NCBI GenBank assembly: GCA_964020155.1
Contig: OZ026552.1
Span: forward strand, 1,004,501-1,068,500
DNA length: 64,000 nt
From: Chondrilla cf. caribensis
Taxonomy: Eukaryota > Porifera > Demospongiae > Chondrillida > Chondrillidae
Reading direction: 5' to 3'
The notes below the pieces were generated by a model. That model saw only the letters and a list, made by a program, of their open reading frames with translations, made no database searches and had not been told where the DNA came from. This document shows, piece after piece, positions 50,648-64,000 of this stretch. Positions within the stretch are counted from its first letter, which is position 1; each line of letters opens with the position of its first letter. The position numbers and the translations under genes were made by a program.

Positions 50648-53600
50648 TCAGGTAGGCTGTAATTTTGACATGTATGGTGCAAAACGTAAGTCAAAGTCAT
50701 CTTGATGTGTAGTTATCTGCTCTGCAGAGACATCAGGGTGTAGAGTTAGCCAGTCCCACTTCTCCTTGCATAGGGCAGTGACCTTATTCTGTACAGGAAT
50801 AGCAAATACAGAATAACAGCATACACTGTGAGATGTAACCATAATAGTGAATACAACAAGGTAACAATGGAACCTGTGCTCAAAGACCACCAAGGACTAA
50901 GACAAAATGGTCTCCTTACTCAGGTGGTCTATATATACAGCAGTGCTAAAGTGTGATGAGCTCGTATACCAAGTAGTTGAACAGCACTCATTTGGGGAAG
51001 TGGTCTCATACATGGGATGTCCTCACAGGTTCCACAACTTGCATGGACACATATACAGGTACATTCTGTATCTCACTTTATCATCTTTGGTCCATTTTCC
51101 TGCAATTCGTTCTGCATCTCCAAGAAGTTCCCGTGCTCCACTAATTACAGCTTTGAAGGAAGCAGCTGCTTCTATGGTGGAAAAATATATTGATTCAAAA
51201 CCATTACATACGTAGGTGTATAAGCATTGAGGTACGTACGTATATACGTACATAGTTACCAAGTCAAGTTACATACAGTGACTCTGTTATACCATGAGTG
51301 GCTGTCAAGAATACTACGTAGCTGTGAACACAGTTCAGGACCTTGCTAGACTATTGCTAGATCCCCGATGACTGACTTTGACATCATAAACAAACGTATT
51401 CGGACATCATTTCAAATGTTGTGAACATGGCAGTAATCATGGCTGCCCACTATGATATCCTCAACTTATATTTAGAAACAGACAGTTAACAAAAACATTT
51501 CGAGTAAAACTCGTGGGGCTGCTGCCCCTGCACTCAAAATACATGGGCGCCTTTATTAGGTTCAGAAGAACCTGCGCTGAAGTTATGCAGCAGCCCCTAA
51601 AAATACAACAATTACTTTTCCAGAAAAAAACACCATGCCTTGTCACTGCTATCTGAAGCCAATTGGTACCATACTTACGTAGATGTACCCTTGATGGAGT
51701 AACCTTTTAGAACCTACATCATGAACCAAGTACGTAGGTGAACCACATGAATCGACCACTGTTGTCCTATGCTCTGATGCTGCCCCTATTCAGTATGGAT
51801 CATGACTGTGCCTGTGCACTTATGAAGGTTTGCTGTACTTGACACAAACATGAGATACTGGGTTAAATTTCAAGGAAGAATTCCACTGAGACAACTTGAT
51901 GCAATGCAATGCAACCTGATTCAGCTATACCACATAACCAATTAACCTCACTTATACTGCTCAGTAATGGAGAAAGATAAGAAAGTACGTATCTCATTTG
52001 CAAACCTGCTGATTGAAGATAGTCGACACAGTCCTGCTTCCCATAGCGCTCTGCAATGTTGCAAGCAGTTTCCCTGCGAACGTTCACTAGTGATGGGTTG
52101 GCTCCACCAGCAACAAGAGCCTTCAAAGTTTCCAATTGTCCCCAGGCTCCTGCTATATGGAGTCCTGTATAGCCTGTGAAGGGAAAACAATACTACAGTA
52201 AATAAGTATGAGCATGTGAAAGTTGTTAGACATGTTGGTTGTATTTCTTTATACGTAGTTGTAGGACTATTGTTTAATACGTCTGTAGTGATGAACATGT
52301 GGAAAAAGTTGTTAGACATGTTGGTTGCATTTCTTTATACGTAGTTGTAGGACTATTGTTTAACACATCTATAGTGATATTCAAACAATTCTTTTCACAT
52401 TCATTCATGTTTAATACGTCTATAGTGATGAACATGTGAAAGTTGTTAGACAGGTTGGTTGTATTTCTTTATAGTTTTAGGACTACTGTTTAACACGTCT
52501 ATAGTCTGTGATATTCAAACAATTCTTTTCACAAATTAATCATTCATGCAACGTTTCACGGGCTTCATCAGGCACATAAAAGTCCAGTTCTACAACTATA
52601 AAGAAAGTAAATACGTATACCTACCTAACCTAGCCTGACCTATTTTGGTGGGTACAATATCACCTTTGGTTGTCAGTCGACTGATTCTCGCCTGCAACTA
52701 ACAGGGATTGTCAATCTGAGCCCTCACAAAATCAACATGGGATATCGACTCTCCAGCAAGCCCATAATCATAGTGCAAACACGACGATAATCAGTTGACT
52801 GACAACCAAAGGTGACATTCTACCATAGACTCTCTATACTACGTAACCGGGACTGGAATCCGCCCACGCATTGGTGTGGCCATGTATGTTAACATTTCCG
52901 GTTCGATCGCCGTATACTTATAATACACTATACGGATGATAAGTACGTACGTATACCATAGACACTCTATACTACGTAGTATGGAGTGTCTATGGTATAA
53001 CTCGGTTTACGTTGATATACGAAACCTAAATGGCCGACGAGTGGACGCGCCGATCGATAGGCTACTTTCTGAAACAAGAACCGTTTCAATCGGATGGATT
53101 ATGGCTGAGATACTGTGCCCACCGTTAGGAATGTAGAAAAAGAGGGGTTTTCAGTGCCTTTCTTCCTCTATTGAAGTAAAGAAGAGGGGATAAGATTCTT
53201 AATGCCTACGAGTGTGTAGAAGAAGACACCTGGAACCTTCCTGATATCAGTTCATAATCTATCGGACAGAGAATTCTCTGCAACAGTGCCCACAAAATTT
53301 CAATATATAAAATTTTATGCCGTTTTGCAAGGTGGAGCATCGACTGCTGAACCGTTGAACAGGTGAACCAACGAGTTACGTGTTTAGTTTCGGTTTCGTC
53401 CTATTGCAATATGTATAACACGTTACAATAGGACGCTGTATAGCTTCAGTTCGAACGAAAATAAAAGACGGTCATTTCACGTTCCTCCGAAATGTTAACA
53501 TACATGGTAACACAGGAAGTGATGTCATTCCAGAATTTATACATACCATACGCGTAATAACAATAATGTAAATTATGCAATAACAATGTTTCCAGTCCCG

Positions 53601-54189
53601 GTTACGTAGTATAGAGAGTCTATGATTCTACCCACCTAAATAGGTTACATACGTAGGTTAGGTTAGGTATACTTATTTAGACCGGGGAGGCCACTAGCCC
53701 GGGACAGAGGGCTACTATTAAGGCTCCCAGTAAAAGGTGATGTACGTACACATACGTACGTACGTACGTACGTACTCGCATGTTCTATTAGTAACAATTT
53801 ACAGTTATCACTTAGTAATGGTCCACTTATACTTAGCATTGTTAGCTGCGTTAACCGAGTTAGGGATAACCACAAGATCATCGCCTAAGTGTCGTTTTCG
53901 GGCTTAATTTTGATGTAGTAAGATAAAGCTACACATTCAACTCCAGCAGATAAGTCAGTACTTGATACTTTCGCAATCCCTCACCTCTAGCGTTTGCCAC
54001 ATTAACATCGAATCCCTTATTCACCATCATCTTGACAAACTCCGCTCTTCCCAACAACGAAGCCAAGTGGATGGGAACTAAACCATCCGAGTCCGCTTCC
54101 TTCGAGACGGCCGAAATATCCTCTATTTCTCCCAAGAAGGTCTCAAAACGAGTAAAGTCGTCGTTTCTGATAATTTCCGACAGATTCAT
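50648..54189 (-). CDS. ANKRD45: ANKRD45-like ankyrin-repeat protein
   Basis: Four exons on the minus strand, in transcript order 54189..53985, 52173..52006, 51171..51077 and 50788..50648. They total 609 nt, giving 202 aa; phases 1, 1 and 0 fit at every junction. Exons 1-2 encode ankyrin repeats (DSDGLVPIHLASLLGRAEFV; then RGYTGLHIAGAWGQLETLKA and ANPSLVNVRRETACNIAERY). Exons 3-4 encode a helical region (SFKAVISGARELLGDAERIA; then NKVTALCKEKWDWLTLHPDV) that, as I recall for vertebrate ANKRD45, resembles the C-terminal part of HSP70 proteins. The order of domains and the motifs RGYT-x-LH and AWG-x-LETLKALV match ANKRD45 as I remember it. The exon 2 donor (G|GTTTGC) is weak but is the only one keeping the alignment. 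The gene is head-to-head with the KLHL20-like gene. Its last exon has three intact relatives further downstream. Confidence 0.8.
51490..51610 (+). repeat. Dispersed repeat with GGTTCAGAAGAACC hairpin
   Basis: AACTCGTGGGGCTGCTGCCC followed by GGTTCAGAAGAACCTGCGCT, homologous to 28105..28270. It lies in intron 2 of the ANKRD45-like gene. Confidence 0.6.
52204..52550. repeat. Three tandem units of ~83-136 bp
   Basis: AAAGTTGTTAGACATGTTGG begins three imperfect units at about 52218, 52305 and 52438. The second and third units also carry TATTCAAACAATTCTTTTCA. It lies in intron 1 of the ANKRD45-like gene. Confidence 0.8.
52824..53624. mobile_element. Foldback element with perfect 35-bp terminal inverted repeats
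   Basis: The 35 bp starting CATAGACTCTCTATACTACG at 52824..52858 recur exactly inverted at 53590..53624. A second internal inverted pair (ATGTATGTTAACATTTC near 52883 and its inverse near 53488) and a hairpin at 52951..52999 lie inside. There is no transposase. It sits within intron 1 of the ANKRD45-like gene, which runs from 52174 to 53984. Confidence 0.8.
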
Positions 54190-54374
54190 GTCCTCCTAAT
54201 ACTGTGATGGCTACATACTCTTCAACTCACGATCTGCAGTCCCACCACACATCCCGCCATGTTGCTTGGAAACGTGCGGAACAACGTTGTTCCGTTCGTT
54301 ATATGGAGTAGGCAAACCCTATCATTATGGATAGGCGTGTCTGGACATTCTCATTGTTTTGAAGCAGAGTTAAG
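54190..54374. promoter_or_regulatory. Bidirectional promoter region between ANKRD45-like and KLHL20-like genes
   Basis: Only 185 bp separate the two start codons, which face away from each other. No TATA box is evident. The stretch is less AT-rich than the spacers to the left. A shared promoter is inferred from the spacing. Confidence 0.65.
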
Positions 54375-56417
54375 ATGGACTCCAGTCCTTTGGATAAGTG
54401 GTGTAAAGTATCTCAAGAAAAAGAAGACAGTTCCGGTGGTTTGAAAAATGCTCACCATCCACAGGAGCTAGTGGAAGGCTTGAACCGATTACGACTCGGC
54501 GGTCAGCTATGTGATGTGGTAATTTTCGTGGACGGTGAGCAGATTCCCGCGCACAGGGTCGTTTTAGCGGCAAACACGCCTTATTTCGAAGCAATGTTTT
54601 CGGGTGGTCTGGAGGAGAGCAACCAGAAGACGGTGACATTGAGAGAAGTGAAGTCGACTGCTGTCAAGGAGATTATCGACTATTGCTACACATCAACCGT
54701 ACACATAGACAATTCTAACGTAGAGAGCTTATTGTCAGCATCTTGTTTGCTCCAAGTGTCAGGAGTTACGGGTGCTTGCTGCGAATTCATGAAGAACCAG
54801 CTTGATTCCGACAACTGTCTCAGTGTACGTTCTTTCGCAGAAGCTCATTCGTGCCAAGAACTGGTGCGAGTGGCGGACGCCTTTGTTCAGGAGCACTACA
54901 CCGAGGTGTTGGAAGGAGAAGAGTTTCTACGACTCAGCTCGAGAGAACTTGCGTCTCTGCTGGAAAGTGATCAGCTCAACGTACAGAACGAGGAACAGGT
55001 GTTTGAATCGGTGATGCTTTGGGCTCAGCACGACATTGATTCCCGCAAGGAAAACATAGCTGAAGTGTTGTGTCATGTGCGTTTGCCTTTACTGTCTCCG
55101 AGCTACCTTGTGTCACGAGTGAGCACGGAGCCAATCATTCGTGGGGACCAGCAGTGCAGGGATCTCGTGGACGAAGCAAAGGACTATCTCCTCCTCCCAG
55201 ACCAAAGAGAACACTTGCAAGGGCCTCGCACACAGCCTAGGAGATCTACACGGCAACACGAGGTACTTTATGCTGTTGGTGGATGGTGTAGCGGGGATGC
55301 TATGAGCATGGTCGAGTTTTACGATCCAAGAAGTAACAAATGGTGTGTGATCCCAACAATGACGAAAAGGAGGTGTGGCGTGGGCGTGGCCGTGCTGAAT
55401 GATTTTCTGTATGCCATTGGTGGTCACGACGGAACCAATTATTTAAACAGTGTAGAACGCTACGATCCAAAAACTAGACAGTGGTCTGCCTCTGTTACGC
55501 CCACTTCCGCTTGTCGTACAAGTTTTGGAGTTGCAGTGTTCAATGGTTACATTTATGTGGTGGGAGGGCAGGATGGCATGTCCTGTCTGAAGCATGTTGA
55601 GAGGTGAGTAACTCGTATTTGTGTGTGCATGTGTATGCATGTGTATTGCATGTACGTACGTATGTATGCTTTATACTGCATTTGTGCGTGTGTACATACG
55701 TACGTATGTACTGTATTTACATGTACTAGTGCTGAGCATCAGCTGTAACTGAATTATCTTGAAATGTCATGCATAACAGTGGGAAGGTAGAATGCATATC
55801 CAAACACTGTCATGGGTTATAGTTGTGTGTGGCTTCATTGTTGGTATATGCACACTCCTGGTAGGTACACACTCCCGGTAGGTACACTCCTGGTTAGCAC
55901 ACACTCCTGGTTAGTGAACACTCCTGGTTGGTACACACTCCTGGTTAGTACACACTCCTGGTTGGTACACACCCCTAGTTAGTACACACTCCTGATTAGT
56001 ACACACTCCTGGTTCGTACACACTCCTGGTTAGTACACACTCCTGGTTGGTACACACTCCTAGTTAGTACACACTCCTGGTAGGTACACACTCCCGGATA
56101 GTACACACTCCTGGTAGTAAACACTCCTGGTTAGTACACACTCCTGGTCAGTACACACTCCTGGTTAATGTGTGCACACAATACGTACCTACATACGTAG
56201 CACATGTACACTACGTACGTACGTACATACGTACTTATCATCCCTATCCTATACATACGAAGGTATGACCCAAAGTTGAACAAGTGGATCCCTGTGGCTC
56301 CCATGTTGAGCCGGCGCCTGGGTGTGGCCGTAGCTGTGCTCGGTGAATACTTGTATGCAGTGGGAGGGTCCGATGGAACAAGCCCGGTCAACACTGTGGA
56401 AAGGTTAGAAAGAGCAT

Positions 56418-56465
<48 letters not shown>

Positions 56466-57055
56466 TGTGTTTTCTGTGTATGTGTGTGAATGTGGGTGTG
56501 GGTGTGGGTGTGGATTTGGGTGCACACGCATGTAGTGTGTGTGTGCGTGTGTGCATGTGTGTGTGTTTGTGTGTGTGTGTGTGGGTGTGGGTGTGTGTGT
56601 GTGTGTGTGTGTGGAATACACTTTCATACTCAAATCTCACAATGTCCTACATGTACGTACATATGTATGTGTTCAGGTATGATCCGCAGAAGAACCTGTG
56701 GGAGTACATGTCGTCCATGTCTAGTCGTCGAAAGCACTTGGGAGCAGCATCCCTGAACGGCAAGCTCTATGCTGTTGGGGGCCGCAGCGAGACCACTGAA
56801 CTCAACAGCGTGGAGTGCTATGACCCCTCCACCAATCAGTGGTATTCTGTGGTTGCTATGGCAACAAGACGTAGTGGCATTGGTCTCGAAGTAGTCAACA
56901 ACCAACTGTTTGCAATTGGAGGATTTGATGGATCTTCCTATTTGAAAAGCGTTGAGTATTTCGATCCCAGCACAAGTGTGTGGAAAGTTGCTGAGCCAAT
57001 GAACTACCGAAGGTTGGGAGGAGGGGTGGGGGTTCTAAAGGGGTGTGGTCACTGA
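54375..57055 (+). CDS. KLHL20: KLHL20-like BTB-BACK-Kelch protein, CUL3 ubiquitin-ligase substrate adaptor
   Basis: Exons: 54375..55603, 56263..56403 and 56677..57055. They total 1749 nt, giving 582 aa with intact phases. BTB about residues 35-142 ([20 protein letters not shown]), BACK about 147-249 (ending [15 protein letters not shown]), then six Kelch repeats from about 296 to the end ([88 protein letters not shown]). The C-terminal [14 protein letters not shown] and the linker QGPRT-x-PR match KLHL20 closely; vertebrate KLHL20 is about 609 aa. In other animals it links substrates such as DAPK1 and PML to CUL3. The C-terminus GCGH differs from vertebrates. The start is the first ATG with coding character. 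Confidence 0.95.
55850..56165. repeat. ~17-bp minisatellite in KLHL20-like intron 1
   Basis: About 18 units of GTACACACTCCTGGTTA with single-base variants, ending about 100 bp before exon 2. Confidence 0.9.
56419..56612. repeat. (TG)n-rich intron 2 of the KLHL20-like gene
   Basis: Two TG-rich stretches (56419..56463 and about 56530..56612) fill most of the 273-bp intron. The intron happens to stay open in one frame, producing a misleading continuous 283-codon frame across exons 2 and 3. Confidence 0.85.
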
Positions 57056-58241
57056 ACTACATATCCAATCATTGAGTTATTATTGGACCGCTCATATTGT
57101 GGTATTCAATGAGGTGAAGTCAGTCCTATCTTCGCATGCTATGGGGAGTTGTACAGCCTTGTTGTAACCATGGATATTAATTACTTGCCCAGCAACTGTA
57201 CCCGCCTACTTCTTAAGAAAGCAAAAAGACGAGGACATGTACATAACAGTGGACCATCTTAGCTGTACATGCAATGTGTGATAATTATTGTAATTTTGTA
57301 TAATAATAATGATATTATAATATTATTATTATTGTTTATTATAATGATGTACATTGTTGTATGGATTTTTTGTATCATTATATTAAATTTGTGTATTTCT
57401 AATCATTCTGTTCCCATGGGAGCTATTTAATAAATCAAGTATTTATGGCATTATTACAATAAAATAATAATTATTATCAGATTCTATAGAATTATATATA
57501 TGTATATACGTATAATATATATTATAATCTGAGAATATATTCTTTATATATAATTGCATGTGCATATGCATGCAATTATGTAATATATGTAGCTAGATTT
57601 CAAGAATAACTAAGGGTGATATCCTTGCAATTAATAATATTATTATTGTTGCATGGAATTAATAATTATTTCGATTTTGATTTTGGTCATCATGCAATAT
57701 TTGCCTCATAATTATAATTTGATGATGTGACATTTAATTTGACCATCCTTTTTGCAGATTAAATTATTAAGCACATACATACATCTATGCTAGGGGTATC
57801 AACACGCATAGCATTAGTATTATATTGATTGAAGCTTAAGTATGTAACTATGAATTAATTAATAGCAGTCTACACACAATAATAATTATAATTACGAGTA
57901 CAATATGTACGTATGAGTTATGTCATGCAATTACGTATTACAATTACAAGATTAGCAATTACATTATTATAAGTTATGTACATTATTATGAAGGAATAAA
58001 CACATAAATACTAGAAACAAGCAATGGTTACTAAACATGCTACTACGTATAATTTATTGTTACGTAATTTCAGAGAATGGAAAAATAATCGACAATCAAC
58101 ACAACGTTAACGAACCTAGCGTTTTCATCTAACATTAGTAGTTGCTAAAACTAGAGGATTTCCATAAGTGGTTTACTGTGGGCTACACTGGTAGTGATAC
58201 TGGGAGCTTGGTGTGAGGCTGTGCGGGTTATTCGGATCCAA
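57056..58241. other. 3' region between the convergent KLHL20-like and PKG genes
   Basis: AT-rich, with two AATAAA signals at 57429..57434 and 57458..57463 that probably end the KLHL20-like transcript. No exon is seen. The two genes are tail-to-tail with about 1.2 kb between stop codons. Confidence 0.6.
57429..57463 (+). terminator. Polyadenylation signals of the KLHL20-like gene
   Basis: Two AATAAA hexamers about 375 and 400 bp after the stop codon, in AT-rich sequence. Confidence 0.5.
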
Positions 58242-63227
<4,986 letters not shown>

Positions 63228-63254
63228 CTACAAGTTGATGGAGTGAAAAATAAA

Positions 63255-64000
63255 GAATGTTTGAATGTTTGGATGACACTGGGGAGACAAATGTACAGTG
63301 ATGAGGACACCGGGGAGACAAATGTGCAGTGATGAGGACACCGGGGAGACAAATGTGCAGTGATGAGGACACCAGGGGGACAAATGTACAGTGATTAGAA
63401 CACCGGGGAGACAAATGTGCAGTGATTAGAACACTGGGGAGACAAATGTGCAGTGATAAGGACACCGGGGGGACAAATGTACAGTGATTAGAACACTGGG
63501 GAGACAAATGTGCAGTGATTAGAACACCGGGGAGACAAATGTGCAGTAATTAGAACACTGGGGAGACAAATGTGCAGTGATGAGGACACCAGGGGGACAA
63601 ATGTACAGTGATTAGAACACTGGGGAGACAAATGTGCAGTGATAAGGACACCGGGGGGACAAATGTACAGTGATTAGAACACTGGGGAGACAAATGTGCA
63701 GTGATTAGAACACCGGGGAGACAAATGTGCAGTGATTAGAACACTGGGGAGACAAATGTGCAGTGATGATGACACCAGGGAGACAAATGTACAGTGATGA
63801 GGACACCGGGGAGACAAATGTGCAGTGATGAGGACACAGGGGAGACAAATGTGCAGTGATGAGGACACCGGGGGGACAAATGTACAGTGATGAGGATACC
63901 GGGGGGACAAATGTGCAGTGATTAGAACACCGGGGGGACAAATGTACAGTGATGAGGACACCGGGGAGACAAATGTGCAGTGATGAGGACATCAGGGAGA
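63255..64000. repeat. 31-bp minisatellite in PKG intron, continues past the window
   Basis: About 24 units of GACACCGGGGAGACAAATGT plus GCAGTGATGAG with small variants. Because 31 is not divisible by three, the open frames shift between units. No exon is visible in it. Confidence 0.9.

Noticed and set aside
56204..57055. Single continuous 283-codon frame for the 3' half of the KLHL20-like gene
   Set aside because: The TG-rich middle is an intron with correct GT-AG ends and phase. Removing it restores the Kelch repeat.
63255..64000. Regular 31-bp repeats resembling a CRISPR array
   Set aside because: Head-to-tail minisatellite without unique spacers, in an animal intron.

Overview
This window looks like nuclear DNA of an early-branching invertebrate animal, probably a sponge. 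It has many short GT-AG introns, dense (TG)n/(CA)n microsatellites and TA-flanked MITEs, and it carries clear animal genes: a KLHL20-type BTB-Kelch protein, a cGMP-dependent protein kinase and an ANKRD45-like ankyrin protein. The species cannot be fixed from the sequence. There is no sign of bacterial operons, rRNA, tRNA genes or CRISPR. All gene models below are my own hand-spliced reconstructions, checked by splice phase and by total length divisible by three.

Positions 1-47.7 kb hold a plus-strand cluster of seven related secreted-protein genes (A to G). They are built from a small six-cysteine VWC/pacifastin-like module. Each module is encoded by two exons: exon 1 of about 73 nt (entry phase 1, exit phase 2) and exon 2 of 50 or 56 nt (phase 2 to phase 1). 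One cysteine codon is split TG|C between them, and the pair is phase 1-1, so whole modules can be added or lost in frame. Gene A (3' end only) has one complete module plus part of another. Gene B alternates two TIL domains with two modules. Gene C has 35 consecutive Asp residues after its signal peptide, then three modules. Genes D, E and F have 3, 3 and 1 modules. Gene G has 17, partly arranged as ~800-bp two-module repeats. Genes B and D-G start with homologous signal-peptide exons. D-G also share a promoter layout: a 24-bp minisatellite, a conserved GTGTCAACC/ACCAGGT element and, except in D where it is degenerate, a TATA box.

The spacers between these genes (17.7-22.5, 25.4-30.1, 31.5-39.4 and 47.7-50.6 kb) are diverged copies of one segmental unit. 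The unit contains a 21-bp minisatellite, several conserved noncoding blocks and, on the minus strand, a copy of the last exon of the ANKRD45-like gene.

Positions 50.6-64 kb hold ordinary conserved genes. The ANKRD45-like gene (minus, 4 exons) lies head-to-head with the KLHL20-like gene (plus, 3 exons), with only 185 bp between start codons. The 3' half of a PKG gene (minus, 9 exons, complete kinase domain) follows tail-to-tail with KLHL20. PKG introns are full of microsatellites and minisatellites.

The most noteworthy points are the expanding six-cysteine module cluster, its apparent read-through terminal exons, the intact extra copies of the ANKRD45 last exon on the correct strand to act as alternative terminal exons, and the ANKRD45/KLHL20 head-to-head pair, which I believe is also neighbouring in vertebrates.
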